Made by a program: the position numbers and the translations under genes. 64,000 nt of DNA from JBDWFY01 sp964291365 (lineage in GTDB: Bacteria; Pseudomonadota; Alphaproteobacteria; Rhizobiales; Stappiaceae): NCBI GenBank assembly GCA_964291365.2, contig OZ219952.1, forward strand, positions 1 to 64,000. Direction: 5' to 3'. Positions 11,156 through 23,504 of this stretch are shown here, piece by piece. Under the pieces are notes generated by a model, which saw nothing but the letters and a program-made list of their open reading frames with translations, was not told the DNA's origin and made no database searches. Numbering within the stretch: position 1 is the first letter of the stretch; every line of letters starts with the position of its first letter.

Positions 11156-13930
11156 GTCCAAAAATCAGGGATATCAATCAGCGTGTTAACAATTTATATT
11201 AGCAGCCATTCCTTGAATTTGAATGTTATTTGAGCTTTATCGAATAGCCAAAAACGTACGATCGCTAAATAGGCTAACGACCCCCCCCCCCCCCCCCCCC
11301 CCCCCCAAAAAAAAGGGCTCCCATTGAGTGACTGACCTTACCTTTCCATGGTACAACCATAATTCGATGATAGATGGATACAAGAGCATAAGGAGCCTGC
11401 GCAGTTTGGTAGAGGTTGTCAATTATTGATTATTCATCGACGATCCCTGCAGAACAGCGCATGCGCTGTAGACTGAAGATACTTAGCCCAACAATCAGTG
11501 AATATCAATCAGCGAGTTCAATGACTATATTAGCTGAGGTGCAACGGGCTATGGCCATCCCTAAATTTTAAATGTTTTTTTAGCTTCATCGATTAGCCAA
11601 AACGTTACGATAGCTAAAAAGGCTAAAGAACCACCAACCAAAAGAGGGCTTGTATTGAGCGACTGACCTTACCGTTCTAAGATACAACCATAATTCCCGA
11701 AGATAGATCGCCAAAGAGAGCGAAAATGGATATAAGAGCCGAAGGCGCATACGCAGTTCGGTATAGGGTGTCAATGGTTAGTTGTCCATCGACGATCCAT
11801 ACAGAACAGCTCATGCGCTGTAGACTGAATGTATTTAGCCCAAAGATCAGGGAAATCAATCAGATTGTTAGCTGACTATATTACCATAGGTGCAACAGGC
11901 CACTGCCTAGATTTTGAATGTTGTTTGAGCTTTATCGAATAGCCAAAACGAAACCATCGCTGTCCATCGACGATCCCTACAGAACAGCTGCATGCGCTGT
12001 TGACTGAAGACATTTACCCCAAATATCAGTTATATCAATCAGCGAGTTAACTGACGTTGTATCATGGAAGCCATACAGATCAAAGGTGCCGACAGTTGAA
12101 TATACGCTGAAGAATCCCGGATTTCCGGTGGTGTGTCGATAAACCACCGGAATCGTAGCTTGAAACAACTTGCGCTAGGCAGAGAAGACCCACAAAAAGC
12201 TACTTCCAGTGACAGATAGGCTATGAACAGCTAGTACTAACGATAGGCTGGCTGTAAACTGCTCGCGATTGTGACTCACGAGGCTTGAATAGATCACGCT
12301 AACGCCGTGTCGAGTCGATCGACTCGCCATACAACGTAGAAAGCGTGCCAATTCTTTACTTTTGACCTATCAGCGGTGTCTTGGATAGTTTTCTCCATGA
12401 TACAAGTCGTTAGACCTTGCCTACTAGGGCTTTCATCCCAAACACACTCTGTAATATTTGAATAAACCATCGGGCTTATTCAAATATTACCTCGTGTATT
12501 TGGGATAAAGCCCTAGTAGGCACGGTCTAACTATAACATATTAGCAGAGGTGCAACGGGCTATAGCCATTCCATAGATTTTGAATGTTGTTTGAGTTTCA
12601 TCGAATGGCCAAAACGTTACGATCGCTAAATAGGCTAACGAACCACCGTCCCCCGAAGAAAGGGCTCAAATTGAGTGACTGACCTTGTATCTCCAAGATA
12701 CAACCATAATTCTCGATGATAGATCGCCAGAGCGAGCTATAATGGATAATATAAGTGCCAAAGGAGCACACGCAGTTCGATAGGTTGTCAATGGTTAGTT
12801 GTCAATCGACGATCCCTACAGAACAGCGCATGTGCTGTAGACTGAAGATACTTAGCCCAAATATCAGGGAAATCAATCAGCGAATTAGCTTACGATATTA
12901 GCAGTGGTGTAACGGGCTTTGGCCATTCTCTAGATTATGCATGTTGTTTGAGCTTCATCGAATAGCCGAAACGTTACGAACGCTAAATAGACAAACGAAC
13001 CACCCTCCCCCTCCCACAAAAGGGCTTACAATGAGCGACTGACCTTACCTCTCCAAGATACAACCATAATTTCTCGATGATAGATCGCCAAAGCGAGCGA
13101 AAATGGATATAAGAGCCACCATGGACGGATCAACGCATGCGCTGTAGACTGAAGATACTTAATTCAAAGATCAGGGAAATCAATCAGCCAGTTACCTGGC
13201 TATGTTAGAGGAGGTGCAGCGGGCTACGGCCATTCCCTAGATTTTGAATGTTGTTTGAGCTTCATCGAATAGCCATAACGTTAGATCACTAAATAGAGCT
13301 AACAAACTACCCTTCCCTCCCAAAAAGGGCTTACATTGAGCGAGTGACCTTACCTCTCCAAGATACAAACATAATTCTATATGATTGATCGCCAAAGCGA
13401 GCGAACATGGATATGAGAACCAAAAGCGCTCACGCAGTTCGCTATAGGTCGTCTATGGTTACTTGTCCATCCATATAGTCCAAAAGGCCAGGAGAATCAA
13501 CCATCGAGTTGGCTGACTATATCAGCAACGGTCTATGGCCACTCCGTAGATTTTTAACGTCGTTTGAACTTCAAAATAGGAGTGCTATGGCTACTCCCAA
13601 ATAGGCTAACGAATCCCCTCCCCAAAAAGGTTCACATTAAGCGACCAACCTTAACTTTCTAAGATACAACCATAATTCTCGATGACAGATCGCCAAAGTG
13701 AGTGAAAATGGATATGAAAGCCAAAGGCGCATGCGCAGTTTGGTATAGATCGTTAACGGTTAGTTGTCCATCGACGATCCCTACGGAACAGCGCATGTGC
13801 TGTAGGCTGAAGACATTCAGCCCAAAGACTAAGAAAATCAATCAGCGAGTTGGCTGACTATATTAGCAACTGGCTATGGCCACTTCCTGTATATCGAATG
13901 TGTTTTAAACTTCATAACAATCTCGTATAG
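11156..13930. repeat. satA satellite array, segment 2
   Basis: Continuation of the satA array after the nested element. Monomers here are shorter (the AGATACAACCATAATT block recurs about every 300-365 bp). A 22-26-base poly-C run lies at 11281-11306. The palindrome ACAGCGCATGCGCTGT is at 11454-11469. The stretch 12050-12540 is a non-satellite insertion shared with 40390-40820 that ends in a long hairpin. Confidence 0.9.
12409..12531. repeat. 123-bp near-perfect hairpin, copy 1
   Basis: Arms of about 53-56 bases run from GTTAGACCTTGCCTACTAGG to CCTAGTAGGCACGGTCTAAC around a loop of about ten bases (ACCATCGGGC). The second copy is at 40693-40815 within a duplicated context. It could be a small foldback element or an RNA hairpin; the sequence does not decide. 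Confidence 0.85.
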
Positions 13931-14500
13931 CCAAGATAACGAGTACCGTTGTCGCCCGTGTTGGGACCACTTCACAGAGTCCGCTATTGAATACGTGCTG
14001 AGTCTCTCTATTTAACCGTTTTATCCACAATTGTCCGTTGTGTGACACATTCTCTATGATCCGTCTGTCCGATCGGGCAGCGTGGACAACTTTCGTCCGT
14101 CCGACGATCCCTTTCCAGTCAGTTCTATACCGTCCGAATCATATCATATAGCGCATGTATATAAATTTTCATTACAATCAGTTTAATTATTAATAGCATA
14201 ATAATGAAGAGAGTAGATACATCCACTCAGTTGTATTTTAGTCAATCTCAGCTAAAACTTGAATGCTTCCTGCCATTGTTCCTCTTCAGCACTTTGTCAG
14301 CTCTCTCTACCTACAATATTCATAGTAGCCATAAACTGCTTCTATAATAAATAGTACTACAAAAAAATAATTGATGCACATAACAACCTACATACCAAGT
14401 CTTTATACAATGAGATGGACATTTATCAACGTTAGACACTTGTGGTAGAGAACTGTGTTCCAAATAATTTCCCATAGCCAACTAATTTGTAGGATAGTCC
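13931..14500. repeat. Spacer B, copy 1
   Basis: Homologous to 30558-30756 plus 35460-35880 (split there by the MULE) and to 43190-43790. Landmarks are ATAACGAGTACCGTTGTCG, GATCCGTCTGTCCGATCGG, CCGAATCATATCATATAGCG and GAGAGTAGATACATCCACTC. It joins satA to satB in each composite unit. No gene was seen. Confidence 0.8.
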
Positions 14501-14642
14501 CCGAAATGCTTGCTACATGTACATCTCAACTGCTCACTAGGATGCACAACAAGCGAAGTTTCACATATACACGAGCATATTGCTCACACACTCTCATACC
14601 CTTTCAGCTTAAATATGTGCCATCTTGACAGCACGCTAGTCA
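14501..14642. repeat. satB satellite, left part (interrupted by the CMC element)
   Basis: Partial monomer of the 169-bp satB satellite (CATCTCAACTGCTCACTAGG, CTCATACCCTTTCAGCTTAA, GACAGCACGCTAGTCA), which resumes at 22325 after the transposon. Confidence 0.85.
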
Positions 14643-14654
14643 TACACAGAGAAC

Positions 14655-14830
14655 ACAAGTGTGCTATTTCAACACACAAAAATGTGCTAAACTAATGTCT
14701 CCAGTTTCAACACATTGCACATGTGCTAAATTGAAAGATGTGCTAAATGAGCACATGTGTTATTTTTGAAGTGTGCTAAACTAACGCATGTGCTCCTCCA
14801 AAAGTGTGCTAACTTAGCACATGCAAGAAG
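14655..14830. repeat. Left subterminal repeats of the CMC element
   Basis: The motif TGTGCTAA and its complement (AGCACA) occur about ten times in both orientations with irregular spacing. In CMC/EnSpm elements such subterminal arrays are transposase-binding regions; this role is inferred here. Confidence 0.75.
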
Positions 14831-15024
14831 TGCGCTGATGTTAGTTCATGCTACTTGAAAGGGCGGCTTGGTTAAAAAAAAAAACTCTTTAGACATTCAA
14901 CACACTATATTATTATCAGTACCAAAAGGCAGTAATAAAAAAAGTAAAACAGATGGATAAACCTAAAAGATGCTTTAAAACCTCTGAAACACAACACGTC
15001 ACCTAAAACAAGTAAACAAACTCA

Positions 15025-17309
15025 CTACAGTATGTAATTTAAAAGTTTGGAATACTTGGCACTTTTTCGTGCTCCAGTTTCGTCCTTTCTTTCCAGAAGT
15101 ACTTCTTGTACAAACAGCATAAAGTTCAGGGAAGGGAGTGGTTTTGGATACTGGATATGGTAGGCCCAGTATGTGGCTATTAGTGAGATGATTCCTTCTG
15201 TGATTGTGAAGTCACTAACTTCAAAGAGAAGCTCTTTCTCTGCTGCAACAAATCCTTGGGTTAGGGAGGGGTTTGTCTTGTTCAGAAAGATGCGCAGACA
15301 AGGCTCAGTATATGCTTTCTCTTTGAGCACGCTTTGAACATCCATCCCAGCCTATCCAAGAGAAAGGGAATGAGGTTAAATTCAGACAAAATCAACTGTG
15401 GTTTGACTTACTTCATGGAGTGAATAAACTCCAGGTGCTTTAGCACCCTGCCCAGACCCTCTCAAGCTCTTGTCGATGGTCTCCATCACCTTCATCAGGT
15501 CATCCTCTTCAACTGATTCAGGCACCTGGTGTCTACCATACTGCAGCAGTTTAGGAGCAAACTTGAGCAGGTTTTTGGTTATGGTCTCCACAGCAGCTTC
15601 ACCGCACAATAGGCTAAACTCTGTTTTGACCTACACAACACAGAACAAAATGAACAGTACATGTGTATACAAACATCCAGACACACATGTACACTTACTA
15701 TCATGTACACACACACACACACACACACACGCATGCACACACACGCATGCACACACACGCATGCACACACACTACCCCACACACACTCGTACCCAGAAGA
15801 GCTGGATACAGGCTATTGTAGCATCTGGTGTTTTATTAGAGCCCCAACCCCCGACACACATAGATGGTGAGGGAGGTAGGAAGGAAGGGAAAGAGAGACA
15901 CGTACCCATTTTTTGAAGCCCAAGAAAGGATATTCTTCTTTTAACAGCACAGCATGAAGGTCACTATCTTCTATCTGTCTGCGTCTTGTGGCATGGGTGA
16001 GCTTCAGTAGTTGGTGTATTTTGTTGTTGTTGGGTCTGCTTTTTGATAGTTCATCCTTCAGCGACTGGACATTCCGCTCGTAGGCAACAGCATCCCCTTC
16101 TTCCAGTGACGATGATTGGCAACGAGCTACCACGGGTGTAGCATGCTGTGCTGTAATGATCTTGGATTTCACCTGGCCATCAGTAGGTACTGGTTCGGAT
16201 TTCCGGCGCAAGTTTCGAAATTTTTGACTCATGTAGTCCTTCACAGTTTTCTGGAAAAGAATAAGACACACACACTCTTGTAAGTGCAGATTTATTCCAC
16301 TCTACAGCAACAGCTTACCCAGTATTCCCCATTTGTTGGCATTTTGTCCCTCAGCTGGGGATACTCTCTGCATAGTGTCTTTGCGACGGTGATGTAGTCT
16401 GAAGCGCAGCGGCCAGAACAAACTCCAAAATAGAATGTAGCCGCTTCTCTTAACATTCTAGTCTTAGCAGTTCCAAGCAAATCTCCCCGTTCAATTGCAT
16501 CAATCGTCTTTCGTGAAAAGGTGTTTGGTAGTGGGCACGGTTCAGGAAGACGACGTACACTAGTGTCTGGTCTGGTTGGTGTTTTGTCTGGATCACGATT
16601 TTCTTTGTCAGGGTTCAGAGTGGGTTTTCGTTTGGGGACTGGGTCAGGGAAATCTTGTTTTCGTTTTAACGGTGGCACTGGAATTGAGGAGATTACTAAG
16701 TCTTGTGTTGGAGAGGACACACTGAGATCATAGAGATCATCTTCCGGCCAATTTTCTTTGTCTAATGGATCTGAATTGAGTGTTGTTGCCATGTTAGATG
16801 AGATGAATTGAGCTGTTTGCCCAAGTGAGGTGTCATCTAGTCCACCAAGCAAGGATTCCTACACATAAAAAGGGTGATAACACTGGTAATATAATTTTTG
16901 ACTTGCATATTATGGTGTATAAATACAAGCACAATACTACAGTGTATCAATATTTTCTCACCTTCTCAGAGAACTGCTCAAAGCTGCTTGTCATAAGTTT
17001 TTCAATTACAGCTTTGAGCTTAATTCTCAACCCACTCTGGGGGACCAGGTGTGAAAACTCTGTGAAATCATCAGGGAGTACAGCAAGTGCTGCTCCATCA
17101 ATGAAGTTTGCTACAATGTATGCAGAATAAAATGAAAACACATCTTTTTTTTTACCAATATCTATTGCAATAATAAACATGAAAGTTTACTAGTCTAGCG
17201 GTATACACTAATCTCTAGGAAACTTACCAGACAAAGTGTCCAACAGTACCTCAGGTAAAGCGTGCTCTCTCAGCAAAGAAGTGACCTGATCGATAGTTAG
17301 TTTCTCCAT
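15025..17309 (-). CDS. SAM-domain accessory protein of the CMC transposon (6 exons)
   Basis: Exons deduced from splice signals and frame (minus strand): 17309-17228, 17110-16962, 16858-16319, 16250-15906, 15630-15412 and 15351-15025, giving 553 codons plus stop with consistent phases. The N-terminus (MEKLTIDQVTSLLREHAL; ANFIDGAALAVLPDDF; RIKLKAVIEKL) has the spacing and hydrophobic pattern of a sterile alpha motif, a protein-interaction domain. A Pro/Lys/Asp-rich linker follows (KRKQDFPDPVPKRKP) and then a region (CREYPQLRDKMPTNGEYW, MSQKFRNLRRK) resembling the body of animal proteins annotated as SAMD3-like, many of which are transposon-borne. An upstream in-frame extension to 17441 is possible but looks less likely. 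The start lies about 200 bp from the divergent transposase start, suggesting a shared promoter. No lesion was found. The biochemical role is unknown; a partner of the transposase is the likely reading. Confidence 0.8.
15706..15792. repeat. CA-rich microsatellite in an intron
   Basis: (CA)n interrupted by GCATG steps (ACACACGCATGC repeated), lying in the intron 15631-15905 of the SAM-domain gene. Confidence 0.9.
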
Positions 17310-17509
17310 TATAAGACAGTTTAGCAGCACCTTCTCGAAAACTCCACTCTCTTGTGCGCGATCTCTCTCACTCCCAAAATACTTGTACACATGGAGCAAC
17401 TTCACACATTTATTTACGCGAAAAGTAATATTGCAACTCAAAGTGTGCGTTATTTAGAATCAGTTGGACTGCAAGTAGCTATCTATCCTGTTCTCTTGCC
17501 AACTGTACT
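17310..17509. promoter_or_regulatory. Divergent intergenic region of the CMC transposon
   Basis: About 200 bp separate the two oppositely directed start codons, so it must hold both promoters or their 5' leaders. No clear TATA box was identified. The call rests on gene arrangement only. Confidence 0.5.
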
Positions 17510-20500
17510 ATGTCAACTACGTTTTGTCACTTGTGTGACTACGGGTGTCGTGATTAGAGAGCTCTTTTGAAACATTTACGTGACATCCACGAAAATGATG
17601 CCAACTTCCAAGTGAGTTGCAGTTTGTGTGGCCGAACCTACAGGAAGTGGTGTTCTTTAAAGAAGCATTTACATCATTCTCATCCAAGTAAGTTTAGTTT
17701 AATAAACGCTAATATGAAGGGGTGAGACTGCATTGTTTAACTTCAGAATGCCTTTTCATGGTTTGTAGCCTTCAGCACTGAGCCCCCCTTGTACAGTGTG
17801 AGTGGTGGTGACCCAGCAGATGACTGGTTTGATGATCAACACTCAGCAGACAACAAAGAAGAGGTCGATCAGCATTGGGAAAGTGTTCGTTTCCTGCTAC
17901 ATATGACTGAAGAACATTCTCTTAGACATGCCGGTGTGGACAGCTTTTGTGATTCCACACAATGGTTTGTTGAGAAGGTTTGCTCACAAAACGGGTTGAA
18001 GCTAATTTGCCACCAAGTGTTGATTCACAACGTAGGAAAGACATCTTACAAGAGTGTGTTCCTGGAGACTTATTTGCTGGGCTGAAATCGAGATACAGTA
18101 GAGAGAAGTACTACTGTGATCATTTCAACTATGTGGTAAGATCAAAAGTGTGGATAAGATCAGCTTCATAATGCAATTTAATTGTCCGTTGTTGGGTGTG
18201 CTGTAGGAACCAACACCTATTGTTTTGGGAACCGAATGGAAATGGACTGTACAGAATGGAAAGAGAAAGCTAATTGATACAAAACACCATGGGTATGAAG
18301 TGGACCTGTTTGCTGGGCTAAAGGTAGGTATTACGTGTGGAGAATTGTTGGACATGACAGTGGCATGTGCTCAAGTGTATACATGCACACTCATGTTAGT
18401 ACACGAGATGTATAAATTTCATGGTAGCATCGATTAAAATTGTTTTCAGACTTTGCTGAACAATCCTGCTGTAAGACAAGGGATTGCCACAACTCATACT
18501 AGCACTGACGGTGTTCTGAGGGACTTTTGTGATGGAAACTTTTTCCAAAACCATAAGGTCTTCTCAAAGTACCCTGATGCTCTCCAATTCATCATGTACT
18601 ATGATGAAATAGAAGTAGCCAATCCCCTAGGCACGAAAGCTGGAAAACACAAGTTAGGTACAGTAACGTAGAATTGTGTATGTTACAAGGCTCTGTTTAA
18701 TATACATGTATGTCATCTGCAGGTGTGTTTTATTACACATTGGGGAATATTCGGCCAATGTTTCGTTCACGTCTTCAAGCAATACAACTGATTTCAGTGG
18801 CAAAATACTCAGATATTCGTCAATATGGATTTAATGCCTTGATCCAGAATTTCATTGCAAATGTCAGTACCCTTGGAAAGGTGGGTTTCACTATATACTT
18901 GCACTTGTCAGGGCTGCCAACATTTCTATGCCATTTGTCCTAACACACCTCTCAGAAATCCTGAGATTCTAACACCAAGAAATCCTAAGAAATCCAAATA
19001 GCTACTAATTGAACACTGCCCAAGTTGTTCAGGAATAGCTACACTTACACACTTGAATTTATCATACCTAGATTCCTTTAGGATTTATTCTGTCCTCATT
19101 ATGGTCACTTAAACTTCACAATGCAGGTCATTTGCTATGCTGTGCGACGACCTTTACCAATTTAGTATTGTCCGTTGTGACGACCTCTTACCTTTTAGAA
19201 GACACGCGAAAATCCGAATAACAATCAAATCCGTCCGAATAGAAATTTAAGACTTCAGAAATCCGAATATTCGGACAAAATCCGAATTTATGGCAGCCCT
19301 GACTTGTATTCTGCCTTGTCAACTTACACTGTATGTACTGTAGGATGAAGGTTATTCTTTGAAATTGAAGGATGAGACTGTAGTTCTTCATGGAGCAGTT
19401 GTTTGTTTCTGTGGTGACACACCAGCTAGCTGCTACGTCGGTGGCTTCAAGGAAGGAGTAGGATTCTCACTGAGGAAGTGCAGGCAATGTTTGGCCATGC
19501 TCCCGGATATGTCTTCTAAGGTAATGAAGAAACTTTATTTAAACTGTGTGTAACATACACTGTATCTCTGTTTGAATTAGTTTCATGCATCAGAGTTCAT
19601 TGAACGAAACTTGACAACCTATGGTGACCATCTTGACCTGATAGCTGAAGGAGCAAGCCATGACTCTGCAACATAATATTATGGTATCAACCGTGCCAGC
19701 CCACTCAAGGACCTGACTGGATTTGACATTACCAAATGTCTTCCATTTGATGTTATGCACACAGTGTTTGAGGGTGTGGCATCAAACCACATCATTCATC
19801 TCCTTCATCACATAATTGATGAGTGCCAGCTGTTTTGCCTTAGAGATCTCAAACATGTCATCAGCAGTCATGACTATGGTTATTCAGAAATGGACACCAA
19901 ACCATCTCCAATCTGTCGAGAGTCTACTGCTCATTCAGACTTCCATTTTAAGCAATCAGGTAATGCAACTGCACATGTACATGTACAATGTCATGTACCA
20001 TACAGTGGGAAATTTTGAGGTTTTGATTTTCGCACCTTCTACACAATGGGAACCACACCCACGTTGATCGATTGATCGCACAGTATATAGTATAGCTGCA
20101 TGTATGACGTCACAATTTCTCTGCCTATTTAGTTCTTATTTTCACGGCATCCAACCTATCCGCGAAAAACGCAAAATTTTGCACCATTTGAAAATTTCCC
20201 GCTATACAGTATCTGTGCATACATATACATGCACATATACAATCATGCATCTCTTGTTGTACAGTACATGTACACATTTACATGTGCCTTCACAGCCTCT
20301 CAGATGATGACCCTTGTCAGACGTCTTCCTTTATTCATTGGTGACTTGGTAGATCATGATGATGATCACTGGGAGTGTTTTCTCCTCCTGTGGGACATTT
20401 GCAGTGTTGTGTGCTCCTTTGAAGTGACAATAGATGATGCCACTCATCTTGGGTGGCTGATAGAAACTTATCTGGAGGCTTTTACGAGTCTGTATGGAAC

Positions 20501-21547
20501 TTCGGTGACACCAAAGATGCATTACCTGGTCCATCTACCAAAACAAATACTGATGTGAGTTTTTACTTCATCGAATAATAATCATTATACATGTATGCAC
20601 TGATTTTTTTGGTTTAGGTTCGGCCCACTCAGGCAACACTGGTGCATGAGATTTGAGTCGAAAAATGCTCAAATCAAGAGATTTGTATCCTCATCCTTCA
20701 GAAATGTGCTGCTCACTGTAGCAATTCACCATCAGCAGTGGATATGTCACCAGCTAGCAACACATCCTAGCCAAACTGTGTCAAATTTCTTTTACTCAGG
20801 AGATGTAATCATATCAGGTAGGTACAAGGAACGGTGTAGTATTGTATTATGATGTACCATGTTTTTATTGATACATGTACATGTAGGTACAGTGACAGAA
20901 GTGCACGAACATGTAGAGGAAATTCTTTGCTTGTGTGGAGAGGCTTCAGTATCAGGCAAAGAATCATTGGAACTATTGAGGTGTGTATGTGTGTGTGTGT
21001 GTGTGTGTGTGCGCACGCGCGTGTCCACTGTCCATTGTTTGAGATGTGTGTGTGTGTGTGCGTGCGTGTGTCCACTGTCCATTGTTTGAGGGGTGTGTGT
21101 GTGTATGTGTGTGTGTCCACTGTCCATCGTTTGAGGGGTGTGTGTGTGTGTATGTGTGTGTGCGTGTGTGTCCACTGTCCATTGTTTACAGTCGTTGTAT
21201 TGTGTATATACAGTTGCAAAGGTGTGAAGATTCATGGCACTACATATAAGCAAGGCTCAGTGATACGCATCACATCCAATGATGAGCAAGGAGATCTGCC
21301 ATTCATCTATGCACAGATAGTACACGTATATGTCTATCAAGACTACAAGATCTTCATAACCAACATACTCGGCATCAGTGACTTTGTGAACAACTTGAGA
21401 GCAATCAATGTTGATGTTACAAGTAATTCCTTGGTGTGTTTGTCCACCCAGCTGTATAGTCATGGGGTCCTTCATATCAAACAACATGCTCATAGTTCAT
21501 ACATAATAGAAAAGGATCACTGGGCCAAGCACACCCTCTTTTACTGA
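17510..21547 (+). pseudogene. EnSpm/CMC transposase, decayed by two stops and a frameshift
   Basis: Eleven exons: 17510-17687, 17769-18135, 18207-18323, 18450-18657, 18723-18880, 19344-19520, 19581-19959, 20296-20554, 20618-20817, 20887-20980 and 21214-21547; with the lesions repaired they encode about 823 aa. The N-terminus has two C2H2 zinc fingers (CHLCDYG...HLRDIH; CSLCGRTY...HLHHSH). The core has the animal EnSpm signatures YYDEIEVANPLG, GVFYYTLGNIRP, RSRLQAIQL, FDVMHTVFEGV (about residue 458) and GPLRQHWCMRFESKNAQIK (about residue 616). Lesions: TAG at 17555-17557 between the Cys and His pairs of finger 1; loss of one base in the A-run near 17993-17996, which breaks frame between EKVCSQ and KRVEANLPP; and TAA at 19674-19676 before YYGINRASPL. 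Intron 10 has expanded with a minisatellite. As sequenced it cannot make full-length transposase. Confidence 0.88.
20981..21213 (+). repeat. GT-rich minisatellite in transposase intron 10
   Basis: Four direct repeats of a 50-60-bp unit consisting of a (TG)n tract plus GTCCACTGTCCATTGTTTG(AG). The 5' donor (AG|GTGTGT) lies within the start of the repeat, and the intron ends at a normal TATATACAG acceptor. Confidence 0.9.
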
Positions 21548-22322
21548 GTTCATGTATTAAATTTTATTATTGTTGTATAATGTGTGTTTTGTAACATCAA
21601 TATGAAATTGTTTTGAATCTCTTACATGTACATGTACATACGACTGTATTTATGAGTATTGAATTCCAACACCCCCTCTGACCTCACCAACACATACATT
21701 GGTCTCTGCCAGTCAAACCTGGTGATCCTGTACACTTTAATTTGATGTGTAGAATCAGGATATCAACTCCATTTTGCTGGGTGATCAAGTGTTCATGTTG
21801 ATGAAGGGTGACATACGTGTTCCATGCCACTTGTCGAATTCGGTACCTCTGCTGGCCTCTTAATATTATTTGGTCTCTGCCAGACCAACCTGTTGATCTT
21901 ATACACTTTGATGTGTAGAATCAGGATATGTACTACTCCGTTTTGCTGGCCCATTTTTCCCACGTTCATATCAACTGTACTTATAGCTCTATTAGGAGTA
22001 ATTAAACAACTTGTGGAGTTTGACACACAATTACAGCTCATGATCATTGAAACAGCACACTTTGTGCTAATTTAGCACAAGTGTTCATTTTCAGCACACT
22101 TCAGTACATTTAGCACACTCAGTTTAACACACTCAGATAAGGCCAATTAGCACCTGTTGTAAAGCAACACAGTTGTGTGCAGATGGATAGCTAAACAGCA
22201 CACTGATTGTGCTCTGTTCAAATGAAACAACACACTAAGTGTGCTGATTTAATAAACAGCACAGCACTGTGCTACTTCAGCACACTAACAAACATCAAAA
22301 TAGCACACCATTTTTTTCTGTG
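21548..22322. repeat. 3' non-coding and right subterminal region of the CMC element
   Basis: An imperfect direct duplication (TGGTCTCTGCCAG, CTGTTGATCTTATACACTTT; near 21700 and 21870) is followed from about 22045 by dense AGCACA/TGTGCTAA repeats up to the right TIR. No further gene was seen. Confidence 0.75.
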
Positions 22323-22324
22323 TA

Positions 22325-23500
22325 GATGCTCGGTACATTCCAATCATTCGCTCTGATACACAACAAGCCGAAGTATCTCATGTACTCACGCACATTACTC
22401 ACACTCTTATACTCTAGATCTGCCATCTTAGCTGAGTCTTACTGCTGAAAAGTGCGCCATCTTAACTGTAAGTTAGTCATTAATGATAGGTACATTAAAA
22501 TCGCTCGCTCTAATACACAACAAGCTGAAGTTTCATGTATACACACGCACATTATTCACCCACTTTTAAACTCTTTAAGGTTAAAGTTGTGATATTTTGG
22601 CTTTTTAACAGCAGGTTAGTCCTAAATGCTCGGTACGTGTACATTCCACTCACTCGATCTAATTTTAAACAAGCTATATTTTTACATGAACGAATGTACA
22701 TTACTCGCACACACTTATGCTCATTCAACTTAAAGATGAGCCATCTTAGCTGAGGTTTACTGTTGAAAGATGTGCCTTCTTAACAGCAGGCTAGTCCCTA
22801 AATGCTAAGTACATGTACGTTCCAATCACTCGCTCTGATACACAACAGGCTGAAATTTAACATGTACGCACGTACATTACTAGCACGCTTTTACGCTCAT
22901 TAAGCTTCCATCTAATCTGAATCTGTTTACAGATGTGCAATTTTAACCGCAGGCTAGTCCTCAATGCTCAGTACATGTACATTCCAATCGCTTACACTTA
23001 TACACAACAGGCTGAAATTTCACATGTACGCACATACAATAATCATGCTCTTTCAGCTTAAAGATGTGCTACATTAGCTGAATCTTACTGTTAAAAGATG
23101 TGCAATCATTACAGCAGGCTAGTCCTAAATGCTCGGTACATTCCAATCTCTTGCTCTGATACATAACATGCTCAACTTTCACACGTGTGCAGGTACATTA
23201 CTCACACACGCTTATGCTCATTCAGCTTAAAGATGTACCATCTTAACTGCAGGCTAGACGTAGATACTCTGTACATTCCAAGAACTCGCTCTGTTACACA
23301 ACAAGCTGAAGTTTCACATGTACACACGCACATTACTCACAAACGCTTATGCTCTTTCAGCTTAAAGATGTGCCATCTTAGCTAAGTCTTACTGTTGAAA
23401 GATGAGTCATCTTAACAGCAGGCTAGTCCTAAATACTCAATACAGTCCAATCACTCGCTCTGATGCATAATAAGCTGAGATACAAGCCCTTGAACATGGT
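22325..23500. repeat. satB satellite array, segment 1
   Basis: About six to seven diverged direct copies of a unit near 169 bp. Blocks are GCTCGGTACATTCCAATC, ATACACAACAAGCTGAAG, TTTCACATGTACGCACG, TTATGCTCATTCAGCTTAAA, AGATGTGCCATCTTA and AACAGCAGGCTAGTCCTAAA. Confidence 0.9.
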
Positions 23501-23504
23501 AATG

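Larger units (their letters stand above)
14645..22322. mobile_element. EnSpm/CMC-like DNA transposon, about 7.7 kb
   Basis: The left end CACAGAGAACACAAGTGTGC and the right end read in reverse, CACAGAAAAAAATGGTGTGC, are imperfect TIRs continuing into GTGCTATTT on both sides. TA flanks both ends (14643-14644, 22323-22324), and other satB copies read AGTCATAG or GTAGATGCT without interruption, supporting a 2-bp TA duplication. Subterminal zones at both ends are full of a short TGTGCTAA/AGCACA motif, a known habit of CMC elements. Two divergent genes lie inside: a SAM-domain protein (minus strand, 17309-15025) and a transposase (plus strand, 17510-21547). The superfamily call rests on the transposase sequence; TIRs starting CACAG rather than CACTA/CACTG are a variation. 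Confidence 0.88.

Noticed and set aside
15579..15870. His/Thr- and Val/Cys-rich ORFs around 15.6-15.9 kb and 20.8-21.2 kb
   Set aside because: They are translations of CA/TG microsatellites within introns.
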